Source of the DNA: Promethearchaeia archaeon
GTDB taxonomy: Archaea; Asgardarchaeota; Lokiarchaeia; Sigyniarchaeales; SOKP01
Direction of reading: 5' to 3'
DNA: 64,000 nucleotides
Assembly (NCBI GenBank): GCA_029856045.1
Contig: JAHQWG010000028.1
Location: forward strand, 266,547 to 330,546
The notes under the pieces are model-generated. The model was not told the origin of the DNA. It ran no database searches and saw only the letters and a program-made list of their open reading frames with translations. A program made the position numbers and the translations under genes. Positions 7,937-16,987 of this stretch are shown here, piece by piece. Each line of letters opens with the position of its first letter. Positions within the stretch are counted from its first letter, which is position 1.

Positions 7937-10099
7937 TTAATTTAAAATTACGTTGTTTCCTTTCTTCTTGAGATACCCTAAATAACATGCACTATTAAAA
8001 AATTGGTAAAACTTTTTTCCAGTAATTTCTTCATTGTCTGCGTATTTATTAAATTCATCAAATCTAATTATTCCTTTTTCGTCACCGTATGTTTTAACAA
8101 TATTTATTAGAGTTTTTACATTTCTATTAACATATTTCTTTTTTTCTTTTACCTTCTTTTTATGTAGTCGAGATTTTATTTTTTCGATATCTTTCGTTAA
8201 CTGCTCTATGGATTTTTGATAAATGTCCGAATATAATGTTACTCCAAGTTCTCTAAATTTATTTGAATCTACAGAATTTGATAAAGAGTCAATCTCGTCA
8301 ATTATTTGACTAATAGACCTTTTTGCTAATATTTTATATTCTTGATTTTTCTTTTCACGGTATTCTCTCAATAAATCATGAAAATTTATAATGTTAGTTC
8401 CGTTAAATGGTCTACAGATATTGTTTCTACTTAATTGTGGAGTTAATTGTAAATCTTCTGAAGAAATTAAAGTTTTTAACATAGTATTTTCTTTTTTTAA
8501 CGAGATATAATTATAAGGTTCATCTACAGTGTATTTAGTTATTAGTATATAACAACGTCCAGGAGCTTTTCTACCTGTCCTACCTCTTCTTTGAATCAAA
8601 CGAATTTCAGATGGAACAGGTTCATAAAAAATAACTGAATCTACATTTGGTATATCAAGACCTTCTTCTGCGACACTTGTGGCAATTAAAACATCAATAT
8701 CTCCATTTCTAAATTGATTTAAAATCTCAATCTGTTTTTTCTGGCTGTATCCAAGTTCCTTTTTACTCATTGCTTGTCCAATGAATTTTTCTGCACGTAG
8801 TTTACCTTTAAATTTTTCATCAAAAAATCTTTTGAGAAGGGAGACCATTTCTCTGTATTGAGAAAAGATAATAACTTTTTGACAATCTAACTCAAAAAAC
8901 TCTTTTGTAATTATATTTAATGTTTTTTCAATTTTTGGGTGATTTATTCGCTTATTTTTATTTCTCCATTGTTGAATATATGAAAAAATGTACTGGAAAT
9001 TTTCAGAATTTAAAATACGTTTAGCAGATAAAATATCATTATCAGCCTTTTTAACTATTGTTTCTAAAAATGATTCGTATAATGTAATATCTTGAGTTTC
9101 TATTAGATCTTTTCCATGCAAAAGAGAGATACAACTTGAAGCCATTGAATATACCAAATGAATGTCTATTTTGTTTTTTCTAACGATGTCTATAATTCTA
9201 GGATTTTTATAGAATAATAAGTCTCGAATATCAGAAATTTCACCAAATTTAGATTCATATAAACATTCATTTTCGTATTTTAAACTAATAGTTAAATCTT
9301 TTGCGATGCTAAGAAAGTCAATTTTAGTATAATAAGTCTTTGGCTTTAATAATTCATTATCCAGAAAAAAAGAGAGATATTTCTTGAACAAAGATTCCCA
9401 TACTAGACTTAGTTCCATAAATTCTATGGGCAAATCGACATATTCAGTAAAAATTTCAATTGGAAATATGTATTCTTTTACATCCACATCCTCTTCAGTT
9501 CTATAAAGAACATTTTCAATGAACAGTTTATCACACAGATACTGAATTATTTCAAAGTTTTTTCCAGGAGATGCACTTAGAGCTAAAATTAAGGGATCTT
9601 TACAAGTCCTAATATATTCTTCAGCTAAAAAGGTATAAGCATAATTATTACGAGCTTTATGTGCCTCATCAAAAATTATTAATGAAACTTGAGATAAATC
9701 ATATCGATTTCTTAAAATATCATTTTTTATTACTTGAGGTGTGCTAATAATTATTTGAGAATTTTGAAACTGTACCATCCTAATAGGAGGTTGAATTTTA
9801 CCAGTCATTAGACAGACTTTGTTTTTAGGTAAAGTTGTAAATTTTGAAAACATCTCATAATGTTGATGGACTAACGGGCGTGTTGGAGCCAAAACAAGGA
9901 TTTTTGTCCAGTTATATTTTAATAATCTATTTGCTGCAGCAATGAGTCCAATAATAGTCTTTCCTAAACCAGTAGGTATAACAACTAAAGAATTTCCAGA
10001 CAAACATCTATTCGAAATATCAACTTGATATTGTCGGTATGAAATACAGTCTTTTTTCAAATATCTTATATTGAAATAAGTCGGATGTATTTTATTCAT
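7937..10099 (-). CDS. Hef/FANCM-type superfamily 2 helicase without nuclease domain
   Basis: A 720-residue helicase of the Hef/MPH1/FANCM group that in archaea acts on branched or stalled-fork DNA. The N-terminal RecA domain has PTGLGKT (motif I, about residues 42-48) and DEAH (motif II, about 144-147). A helical insertion typical of Hef lies between the RecA domains (about 215-400). The second domain has SVAEEGLDIP and QRRGRTGRKAPG (motif VI, about 508-519). Euryarchaeal Hef adds an ERCC4 nuclease and HhH; here the last 150 residues are instead a lysine-rich helical region and a small terminal domain with no ERKxxxD motif. The nuclease may be a separate protein elsewhere. The 3' end has a decayed copy at 1037-1114. 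Confidence 0.88.
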   Translation of the reverse strand: MNKIHPTYFNIRYLKKDCISYRQYQVDISNRCLSGNSLVVIPTGLGKTIIGLIAAANRLLKYNWTKILVLAPTRPLVHQHYEMFSKFTTLPKNKVCLMTGKIQPPIRMVQFQNSQIIISTPQVIKNDILRNRYDLSQVSLIIFDEAHKARNNYAYTFLAEEYIRTCKDPLILALSASPGKNFEIIQYLCDKLFIENVLYRTEEDVDVKEYIFPIEIFTEYVDLPIEFMELSLVWESLFKKYLSFFLDNELLKPKTYYTKIDFLSIAKDLTISLKYENECLYESKFGEISDIRDLLFYKNPRIIDIVRKNKIDIHLVYSMASSCISLLHGKDLIETQDITLYESFLETIVKKADNDILSAKRILNSENFQYIFSYIQQWRNKNKRINHPKIEKTLNIITKEFFELDCQKVIIFSQYREMVSLLKRFFDEKFKGKLRAEKFIGQAMSKKELGYSQKKQIEILNQFRNGDIDVLIATSVAEEGLDIPNVDSVIFYEPVPSEIRLIQRRGRTGRKAPGRCYILITKYTVDEPYNYISLKKENTMLKTLISSEDLQLTPQLSRNNICRPFNGTNIINFHDLLREYREKKNQEYKILAKRSISQIIDEIDSLSNSVDSNKFRELGVTLYSDIYQKSIEQLTKDIEKIKSRLHKKKVKEKKKYVNRNVKTLINIVKTYGDEKGIIRFDEFNKYADNEEITGKKFYQFFNSACYLGYLKKKGNNVILN

Positions 10100-10343
10100 T
10101 CGTTATTTTTTATGATTCTATTGAGAAATTAAAAGAAAATAGACTGTAGATTTAGTATTTATTTATATTCTATAATTTTAAATTTTATAATCTTATATTA
10201 AAAGATCAATAACTAAATTTATTGAATAGTTCGAAAAGATGAGATTTGCTAATTTGGAAAAAACGTTTTAAACACAAAGTAAAAATATTAACTATTTTTC
10301 TATTACTATGAAGAAGCAATTACATTAGTAGTAAATTGGGAAA

Positions 10344-10598
10344 ATGAAGGAAATTCCAATTAGTCAAATTAGAAAACTTGAAAGAAATTTCAAAAAACGA
10401 GTTGAATTAATGAAAAATATTCCCTTAGAGCATTTAGAGAAAACATTTATCGAATTATACAACTTAGGATTGAAGGAGTATATTGACAATGAAAAAAAGA
10501 GATTTCCTAATAAATCTACAAAGGATATAATTATAGACATGTATATGTTTCATGAGAAAATGAAAGGGCGAAGAAATAAATGGAAATATCGTTTTTAA
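10344..10598 (+). CDS. Small helical protein paired with a nucleotidyltransferase
   Basis: An 84-residue, highly charged and probably all-helical protein; no known domain is recognised. Its 3' end overlaps the start of the nucleotidyltransferase gene by 19 bases, so the two are almost certainly co-translated. Small basic proteins encoded just before a minimal or DUF6036-like nucleotidyltransferase are frequent in archaea and are usually suspected toxin-antitoxin partners. That role is inferred from gene arrangement only, since no HEPN RxxxxH motif is visible. Confidence 0.6.
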   Translation: MKEIPISQIRKLERNFKKRVELMKNIPLEHLEKTFIELYNLGLKEYIDNEKKRFPNKSTKDIIIDMYMFHEKMKGRRNKWKYRF

Positions 10599-11206
10599 GC
10601 GCTTTTAAGCAATTAATTAATTTTCTTGAAGATTTAGAAAGAAAAAAAAAAGTTAAATATTTTGTAGTTGGTGGTATTTTAACTAATATATACTCTGATT
10701 TTAGGATCACTCGAGATATTGACTTTGTAGTAGATATTGAATCCGTAAATATCTCAATAGATGAATATGTAAATTTTTTAAAAAATAAAGAATTTCAACC
10801 CATTCAAGATTGGAAAACAGCGATTTTTTTAGCCATCGAATCTAATTTTATTCAATTTTTAGATAAACAAGGGATGATAAAATTTGATAATTACTTCCTT
10901 GATAATTTTAGTAAAAGTAAATACAAAAGAATAGGAGTTTTCTCACTAAAACATAGAGTAAGAGAAACACTTTTTGATACCGAATGTTGGATTATATCAA
11001 AAGAAGATTTTATTATTAGTAAATTAATATATGGTGGATGGCAAGATTATACAGATGCTTTAGGATGTTGGATAAGAAACCAAGATAAATTAAAGATTCC
11101 TTATATGGAGCAAATATGCCGTGAACTTGAAATTAAAAGGGAGTTAGAATTATTGAGATCTGGAATTGATGATCCAGATGAATTTTTCGATGAAATGAAT
11201 CAATAA
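10580..11206 (+). CDS. Nucleotidyltransferase-fold protein (DUF6036/AbiEii-like)
   Basis: A 208-residue protein of the polymerase-beta-like nucleotidyltransferase superfamily. The core motif is visible as VVGGILTN near residue 29 followed by RITRDIDFVV near 40, giving the G-G...D-x-D catalytic pattern. A third acidic strand (TECWIISKEDFIISKL) and a C-terminal helical region follow, as in proteins related to AbiEii toxins and DUF6036. The gene starts inside the end of the small upstream gene, which points to a two-gene toxin-antitoxin-like module. Whether it nucleotidylates a tRNA, a protein or the partner cannot be told from sequence. Confidence 0.7.
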   Translation: MEISFLSAFKQLINFLEDLERKKKVKYFVVGGILTNIYSDFRITRDIDFVVDIESVNISIDEYVNFLKNKEFQPIQDWKTAIFLAIESNFIQFLDKQGMIKFDNYFLDNFSKSKYKRIGVFSLKHRVRETLFDTECWIISKEDFIISKLIYGGWQDYTDALGCWIRNQDKLKIPYMEQICRELEIKRELELLRSGIDDPDEFFDEMNQ

Positions 11207-11243
11207 TCAAATTTTTTAGTAAAAAAAATAATAATTATAATTA

Positions 11244-12755
11244 TTATTCTTTAACTGGATATTTTCCTGTACTTTTTGCTGCCCTAATCATTGCTCTGAT
11301 ATTTTCTGGTGGCATATCTCGCGGGATTTCACATCCAAAAGCCAACCAATAACCACCACCCTTACCTGCAATCTTTATATGTTTGGCACAATCTTCATAC
11401 ATCTGTTTCGGGCTTGCATTAACAAGTTTGTTGTAATTAAGATTTCCCATAATGGTCACTTTATCTCCAATAAGATTTTTAGCCCATTGCAAATCTACTT
11501 GATAATCAAACTGAATTGCTCCACCAGGATTTGTTTCCATTACATATTTAATACATTGAGGGACATAACCACAGCAATGGATAAGAACGGGCAACCCCAT
11601 CTTGGTTATTTTACTACAAGCTTTTTTCTCTGGTTCTAGTGCAAACCTCTCAAAAAATTTTGGCGACATAAAATATGCTGCGGATTCTCCTGCACCTATT
11701 ATATCTGCACCTGCCTCATACATAGCGCGTGCAATTTCAATTTGCCAATCTGCATACCAATCTAAAATTTCTTTAAACTCATCTGGATGGTCCATTATAA
11801 AAAAGATTTGCATGGGGTCTGCCCCTGCTAAAAGTGATACTCCTTGAAAGGGACCTTCCGTCCATCCAATAACGGGTACATCATCTCCAACTTCCTTTTT
11901 TGCGATTTCTATACCCTTTATGGTTTCAGTTAACCGACCCGCATTCATAGGATCTGGCATGTCAAGATTCTTAAAATCTTCATATATAGATCCATGTTTA
12001 AGGACAGCTTCTGCAATGCGTGGAATATCATCGTGAGGAAAATCAATTTTTGCTCCACATGCTCCAGCATATAGCCCAGCATCTGTTGAGAAGCAGAGTG
12101 CATCCCAACCAAACGTATTATATACTTTTAATTGACCTTCAGCAATTTTTTCAGCTTTACTGCAATAAACAGAGAATGGAATTCCAGAAAATTTTGCGGA
12201 GAAAGATTGAGCGAAGGGCATTACTGGAACTCTATCCGGTTCTTTGTGTTTAAGTGAAGTCATAACACGATCATACGATGTCATTTCTGATTTAAGATCT
12301 TCCGAAAATTCTTTAACTTTAGGTATCAACTCTATAACATCTTTTACATAAGCATCTATGTGTAATTTTTCTGCTAATCCGGGTGATCCAGCTGGACCGC
12401 TCAGAATAGTTCTAATTTTATGGCGTATACCTAATTTCCATAATTCTTCTTCCAATTTGGCTTCTTGTTCTGCTGAATGTGTTAAATAAATTGCCGAAGC
12501 TATAATTCTAGCATTTGAATCTAATGCCGTTTTTGCAATTTTTTCTGGGGGGATATCTGAACCTGCATCAATAACCTCAAAACCGTGAGCTTTCAAATTT
12601 GCTGATACAATAGCTGTGCCAATAGTCCAAGGACCACCCATAACACCCAGTACAACTCGTTCTTCAGGTTTTCTGGATTCTTCTGTGGAAACTGGGAGTG
12701 ATCGAACACCTAATTCGAAGGCTCCGGCGGCTAAAACAATATCATCAAGATACAT
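11244..12755 (-). CDS. Fused corrinoid-type domain and UroD/MtbA-like methyltransferase
   Basis: The 503-residue annotated frame joins a B12-binding Rossmann domain (about residues 30-150) to a UroD-family methyltransferase (about 160-500). The methyltransferase half has the probable zinc ligands HCCG near 391 and GCEIP near 475, as in MtaA/MtbA-type methylcobamide methyltransferases. The corrinoid half is atypical: where DxHxxG is expected the sequence is GPWTIG, so the cobalt-ligating histidine is missing. The helical cap domain of corrinoid proteins is encoded in the same frame upstream (12756 to about 12930) but lacks a canonical start. A fused methyltransferase and corrinoid protein suggests methyl transfer from a methylated substrate, possibly into the C1 pathway; the substrate is unknown. 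Confidence 0.8.
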   Translation of the reverse strand: MYLDDIVLAAGAFELGVRSLPVSTEESRKPEERVVLGVMGGPWTIGTAIVSANLKAHGFEVIDAGSDIPPEKIAKTALDSNARIIASAIYLTHSAEQEAKLEEELWKLGIRHKIRTILSGPAGSPGLAEKLHIDAYVKDVIELIPKVKEFSEDLKSEMTSYDRVMTSLKHKEPDRVPVMPFAQSFSAKFSGIPFSVYCSKAEKIAEGQLKVYNTFGWDALCFSTDAGLYAGACGAKIDFPHDDIPRIAEAVLKHGSIYEDFKNLDMPDPMNAGRLTETIKGIEIAKKEVGDDVPVIGWTEGPFQGVSLLAGADPMQIFFIMDHPDEFKEILDWYADWQIEIARAMYEAGADIIGAGESAAYFMSPKFFERFALEPEKKACSKITKMGLPVLIHCCGYVPQCIKYVMETNPGGAIQFDYQVDLQWAKNLIGDKVTIMGNLNYNKLVNASPKQMYEDCAKHIKIAGKGGGYWLAFGCEIPRDMPPENIRAMIRAAKSTGKYPVKE

Positions 12756-12936
12756 TCCCTTATTTTGATACTTTTTACTTGCAGAAGTTATACCATCTGA
12801 TAGAGCTTGTATAATTTCTTGAGGTGTGAATCCTTTTCTTTTGGCTTTTCTTACTATACTTCCTATATGTTTATATTCTCCATTACTTGTTGCTTGAGTA
12901 ATTTCTTCAAGAAGATTATCTGACGTTTTTAATCAA
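12756..12936 (-). other. In-frame corrinoid cap-domain coding region lacking a normal start
   Basis: Upstream of the ATG at 12755 the same frame stays open for 59 codons, back to a TGA at 12935-12933. It encodes a helical segment (NLLEEITQATSNGE, later FTPQEIIQALSDGI) with the hallmarks of the corrinoid-protein cap. No ATG, GTG or TTG occurs in this frame. A TTG at 12936-12934 in the neighbouring frame reads TTG ATT AAA and would join the cap frame if a five-A run had six A. A real or sequencing frameshift at that run, or an unusual start, is the likely explanation. Confidence 0.6.
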
Positions 12937-13072
12937 CTCTTTTCTTACAATTAATTGTCTATAAGTTGTAATTTAATAAACTTATTAATTTTATTTAAAC
13001 AATTTTAAAAAACTTGTTATAAATGATAATTATAAAACAAATTAAAAGAAAAAATATAAATCTAAAATTCAA

Positions 13073-13567
13073 CTATAAGAACAGCTCCATGAAGATTTCA
13101 TCATCATATTGCCCATCAATTTTAACCTGCCGCGTTAATACTCCTTTAGGGAAAAATTCTAAGCTGCGGTAAAAAGCTTGGGCTCCAACATTATTTGCTC
13201 GAACATAGATAATGATCTTTTCATAGGATTTAGTGCGAGCAAAATTAAGGGTATATTTCATCAAGTACCTTCCAATGCCCTTCCGACGCCATTCTGGGAG
13301 AATAATGGTGCCTAATACCCCAATGTGGTCAAATGAATCGGTGTATTTGCCCCATAGATCCAGGGATTGGAAACCCACGATATTATCATTCACCTCTGCT
13401 AGGAAGATACCTTCGCGATCAGAGAGGAATGCAATGTAATTTCGCTCCTGTTGAGGAGTAAAAGGGTGATTCACAGCGGTGTAAATCCTTTCCGCGCAGA
13501 CAACACCCCATATACCAGAAATGGCTTCTGCATCTTCAATTTCGGCTTTATGAATATTAATTTGCAT
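13073..13567 (-). CDS. GNAT-family N-acetyltransferase
   Basis: A 164-residue single-domain GNAT acetyltransferase. The acetyl-CoA pyrophosphate-binding motif A is clear as RRKGIGRYLMKYT near residues 105-117, preceded by the beta-4 strand GVLGTIILPEW. Motif B is present near NNVGAQAFYRSLEFF. Length is normal. Substrate cannot be assigned; small metabolites, antibiotics or protein termini are all possible. The gene contains noticeably more G and C than its neighbours, and its codon choice differs, which suggests relatively recent acquisition. It is preceded by no close same-strand gene. Confidence 0.87.
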   Translation of the reverse strand: MQINIHKAEIEDAEAISGIWGVVCAERIYTAVNHPFTPQQERNYIAFLSDREGIFLAEVNDNIVGFQSLDLWGKYTDSFDHIGVLGTIILPEWRRKGIGRYLMKYTLNFARTKSYEKIIIYVRANNVGAQAFYRSLEFFPKGVLTRQVKIDGQYDDEIFMELFL

Positions 13568-13590
13568 TTTAAATAACCCTTTAAATAAGT

Positions 13591-14136
13591 TTAAATTAAT
13601 GAGACCTTTTCCATAACTTTAAAAGGGTCTCTTGGATTTTCTTTATTTCGCCATATTAATGCAATATCTTTAATAATAAAAGATAATGGTTTCCAATTAT
13701 ATTCCAGTTCCTTTTTTATTGAATATAAATTTGATTTTCCTTTAATTTGACCTAAACTCAAATGTGGAGTAAATCCAGTTTTAAATTTATTAACGTCATC
13801 GCATTCTGGTACATACTCTAATAACTTTTTTTGAAGCTCTATTATTTTATCTGGAGGTTCAGGTTTTAACCAGAGGGTGTAATTTTCCTTTTTATGATGA
13901 AAAAAATCCATTTTTTCAAACCTAATCTCAAATGACTCAAATTTAATTTCACTAAATTCTTTAATTATCCAAGAAAATTCACTTTGAGGGTAAAAAGGAT
14001 ATAGCATTGTGATATGAGGCATCCAGCGGTCTATATGTTTATCGTATTTTTTACGTATTTTTTGAATTGACCCCCAAATATTTTCTGGTGGAATAATTAC
14101 CACCGCAGTATTATATACCTTCTTCATATTATTCAA
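13591..14136 (-). CDS. 2H phosphoesterase / 2'-5' RNA ligase-like protein
   Basis: A 181-residue member of the 2H phosphoesterase superfamily. The two catalytic H-x-T/S motifs are HITMLYPF near residue 42 and HLSLGQ near residue 125, spaced as in LigT-like and DUF1868-like proteins that open or form 2',3'-cyclic phosphates or 2'-5' bonds. Its start overlaps the end of the upstream methyltransferase gene by four bases (ATGA-type coupling), so both are probably translated together. The preferred substrate, small cyclic nucleotide or RNA end, is unknown. Confidence 0.75.
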   Translation of the reverse strand: MNNMKKVYNTAVVIIPPENIWGSIQKIRKKYDKHIDRWMPHITMLYPFYPQSEFSWIIKEFSEIKFESFEIRFEKMDFFHHKKENYTLWLKPEPPDKIIELQKKLLEYVPECDDVNKFKTGFTPHLSLGQIKGKSNLYSIKKELEYNWKPLSFIIKDIALIWRNKENPRDPFKVMEKVSLI

Positions 14137-14924
14137 ATTTTTTTTTCTGCATAAATAAATCCACGAGTAGTGGTAATATCTAATTTTTGATTATTTTCAT
14201 TTAAATAAATTTCTAAAAATTTTTCTTCAAATTCATTTTTTAAATTATCTGGCAGAACATTTAAAAATGGAACCATTGCAGCAGATTTAAAATATCCTAA
14301 TAAATCCTCAAACTTTTTAAATTCATGAATAAACTGATAAGGTTCTATATTTATATTAAAAAATTTATTTTCTTTTAATATTTTGATATTTTCGTCTATT
14401 GTGAGAAATCTCCACGGGAGAGTTATTTTACGGAAGTGCTCTCTAAATCTTTTAATTCTGTATAATTTATAAATCGTTTTTGTTAAAAGATTTCTCTCTT
14501 TCAGACCAGTTTGAATAGAAATACGCCCATTATTTTTCAACGCGTTATAAATTAATTTATACAATAATTCAAGATCAGATATCCAATGAATTGCAGAATT
14601 AGAAAATACTGCATCAAATTCATTATTAAATTTAATTTTTAATGCATCCATTTTAATTAACTTGATATTTTTTAAGTTATTTGCATTAATATTTTTCTTT
14701 ACTTGTTCTGTCATTTCCTTAGAGACCTCAATGGCAGTAATTACGCCATTAGGAATTTTTTTGGCTAGTTCAACTGTAAGCATTCCATTTCCCGAACCTA
14801 TTTCTAATATTTTCTCAGAATCTCTTGGATTCAATCGCTCAATTACCATCAAACCAAGATTATATTGAAGTTTGGAATGTTCCTGATATAATTTAGCGTC
14901 CCATTGTAAAGATTTTTTTTTCAT
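14133..14924 (-). CDS. Class I SAM-dependent methyltransferase (trans-aconitate methyltransferase-like)
   Basis: A 263-residue Rossmann methyltransferase. The SAM-binding loop is ILEIGSGNGMLTVEL near residues 39-53, the acidic residue after strand 2 is in AIEVS, and the motif IV region is DAVFSNSAIHWI near 104-115. The HW after motif IV and the overall length resemble trans-aconitate 2-methyltransferase and malonyl-ACP methyltransferase (BioC) relatives. It overlaps the following 2H phosphoesterase gene by four bases, suggesting the pair acts in one process. The actual methyl acceptor is not known. Confidence 0.8.
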   Translation of the reverse strand: MKKKSLQWDAKLYQEHSKLQYNLGLMVIERLNPRDSEKILEIGSGNGMLTVELAKKIPNGVITAIEVSKEMTEQVKKNINANNLKNIKLIKMDALKIKFNNEFDAVFSNSAIHWISDLELLYKLIYNALKNNGRISIQTGLKERNLLTKTIYKLYRIKRFREHFRKITLPWRFLTIDENIKILKENKFFNINIEPYQFIHEFKKFEDLLGYFKSAAMVPFLNVLPDNLKNEFEEKFLEIYLNENNQKLDITTTRGFIYAEKKI

Positions 14925-15058
14925 AACTATAAAGTATTTAATATTAAAGTTAAATTCAATATTTTCAGTTATGATTTTATTTTATATCAAGTTTTGAAAA
15001 AAGTATAAAATTATAATATATTTTACTCTTTTTATATCTTAAAAAAGTGAGGATTTTC

Positions 15059-15826
15059 ATGGGTAAATTGAATGAATTGGATAGAAAATTAAATAAGTAC
15101 CTTAGATTAGCTACTTTTCCAGTAGCAGCAAAATTACTTGAAGATAAAAATGAGTTAAACAAAATAAACTTCTTAAAGAAAACAGATAAGCAAATCGCCC
15201 TATGTCAAATATTCAGTTATTCAAGATATTATGGATGGACAATGGGATGCACTATGGAGGATAATTTATGTCCTCTCGCGAATATAGCACTTGGTTTTGA
15301 AGAACCGTACAAGCTTTTTTTAGAAGGTGCTTTTTTTGTTGGTAGATATAATGAAACTAAAGAAGCAGCGAAAAAAACAACAGCAACAATGCCTAAAATA
15401 CCTTATGGAAAGTTCTCCGCAATAGTTTCGGGAGCTTTAAATCGTGTAGAATTTGAACCAGATATTATTATGATTTGGGGAAATTCTGCTCAGATAATGA
15501 GAATAATTCAGGGTTCTTTATGGAAGGAGGGGGGAAGAATCTCAATGTCAACCTTTTGTGATGGGGTTTGTGCAGATACCATCGCAAAAGCATATCTTAC
15601 GGAGGAATTACAAATCGCATTTCCTTGTCTTGGTGATCGCCGGTTTGGAATGGCAAAAGATACAGACTTAATAGCATCTATACCATACAGAGTTGTTGAT
15701 TCAATAATAAAAGGAATGGAGAAGACTCATAAAGCTGGCACAAGATATCCAATACCTTATGAACTGAGCACACCTGAGTTCTTTGTCAAATTAAAAAAAC
15801 AATTAGATAAAGTCAAAAAAGATTAA
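15059..15826 (+). CDS. DUF169-family protein (COG2043)
   Basis: A protein of about 255 residues matching the DUF169 family, widespread in anaerobic archaea and bacteria but without an established reaction. Typical features are the PVAAKLLED segment near residue 22, several conserved cysteines (CQIF, GCTMEDNLC, FCDGVCAD) that could bind a metal or cofactor, and FPCLGDRRFG near the end. I prefer the ATG at 15059: GAGG at 15049-15052 is a good ribosome-binding site for it, whereas the GTG at 15047 overlaps that site. It stands alone between convergent and co-directional sugar genes. Confidence 0.8.
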   Translation: MGKLNELDRKLNKYLRLATFPVAAKLLEDKNELNKINFLKKTDKQIALCQIFSYSRYYGWTMGCTMEDNLCPLANIALGFEEPYKLFLEGAFFVGRYNETKEAAKKTTATMPKIPYGKFSAIVSGALNRVEFEPDIIMIWGNSAQIMRIIQGSLWKEGGRISMSTFCDGVCADTIAKAYLTEELQIAFPCLGDRRFGMAKDTDLIASIPYRVVDSIIKGMEKTHKAGTRYPIPYELSTPEFFVKLKKQLDKVKKD

Positions 15827-15871
15827 TTCTTTTTTCATCATCCATAAGATGTAAAATAATTAAATATTAAA

Positions 15872-16987
15872 ATGAATATGATAAGAATTCGAGCACCTGG
15901 GAGGATTTGTTTATTTGGGGAGCATCAAGATTATTTAGGATTTCCAGTTATTTCGATGGCATTTTCTAAATACATTTATTTAGAAGCTGAACCAATAATT
16001 GATCCCAAATTCATAATAGAATTAACAGATATGGGATATAACGATGAATTTTTACTCAATAATAATGAAGTTGATTATTTATCAAATCGAGATTATTTAA
16101 GAAGTGGATATAATCTTTTTATTAGATCAGATGCAAAGTTCAATAAAGGTTATAAAATAAAAATATCAGGAGATATCCCAATTAATGCTGGTTGCGGAAG
16201 TTCTTCTGCTTTAATAATCGCATGGCTATTTTTTTTAGCTCACGTTTCTAATCGTCATCTGAACTTAGAAGATCTTGCAAAATTGGGTTATTCTGCGGAA
16301 GTACGAGAATTTGGAGAGGCAGGGGGTATGATGGATCATTATACATCTGCATTAGGTAAACTAATTTATTTAGAGACATATCCAGAATTTATACCATTAA
16401 ACTTTAATATAAATATCGAACATTTTATTCTCGGTAATTCTAAAGGGTCTAAAGATACAATTGAAGATTTACATAAAGTTAAAAACCGGGCATTAAAAAC
16501 ATTTAAGATATTAAAAGAAATTATGAAAGAATTTAATCCTTATAGAACTAGTCTTAACGAAATTGAAGAATATCTCCCCAATCTTAATAAGGATCTTCGA
16601 AAAATATTAATTGGAAACATAATAAACCGGGATATTACCCAAAAAGCTAAAATACTTATTACTAATTACATCCAAAAAAGTTCCAAGATTATAATTGAAA
16701 AAAATCAAAACATTGAGTTAGAATTTTACGGAGAATTGGGAAATTTATTAACTGAACACCATCGGCAATTATCTGGTAATATAGGGATTTCTACTCCAAA
16801 AATTGAGAAAATGATATCAATTGCTATTGAAAATGGTGCTTTTGGAGCAAAAATCAACGGTTCAGGATTTGGAGGATGTATGTTTGCTTTAGCTTCTGAA
16901 AATAAAAAAGAAATAATGGATAACATTGCAGAGGTTGGGGGGATAGGTTATACAGTTAAAACAAGTGAAGGAGTTGAGCTTTATTGA
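15872..16987 (+). CDS. GHMP sugar kinase (galactokinase-like)
   Basis: A 371-residue GHMP kinase. The substrate-binding motif RAPGRICLFGEHQDYLG near residues 7-23 is galactokinase-like. The ATP loop is INAGCGSSSAL near 104-114, the catalytic aspartate is probably in GGMMDHYTSALG near 151-162, and motif 3 is INGSGFGGCMFAL near 329. It phosphorylates a sugar at C1 or a related position using ATP. Its stop overlaps the start of the NDP-sugar pyrophosphorylase gene by four bases (TTGA), so kinase and nucleotidyltransferase are translationally coupled, a typical sugar salvage and activation pair. The specific sugar (galactose, glucosamine type or another) is not determined. Confidence 0.85.
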   Translation: MNMIRIRAPGRICLFGEHQDYLGFPVISMAFSKYIYLEAEPIIDPKFIIELTDMGYNDEFLLNNNEVDYLSNRDYLRSGYNLFIRSDAKFNKGYKIKISGDIPINAGCGSSSALIIAWLFFLAHVSNRHLNLEDLAKLGYSAEVREFGEAGGMMDHYTSALGKLIYLETYPEFIPLNFNINIEHFILGNSKGSKDTIEDLHKVKNRALKTFKILKEIMKEFNPYRTSLNEIEEYLPNLNKDLRKILIGNIINRDITQKAKILITNYIQKSSKIIIEKNQNIELEFYGELGNLLTEHHRQLSGNIGISTPKIEKMISIAIENGAFGAKINGSGFGGCMFALASENKKEIMDNIAEVGGIGYTVKTSEGVELY

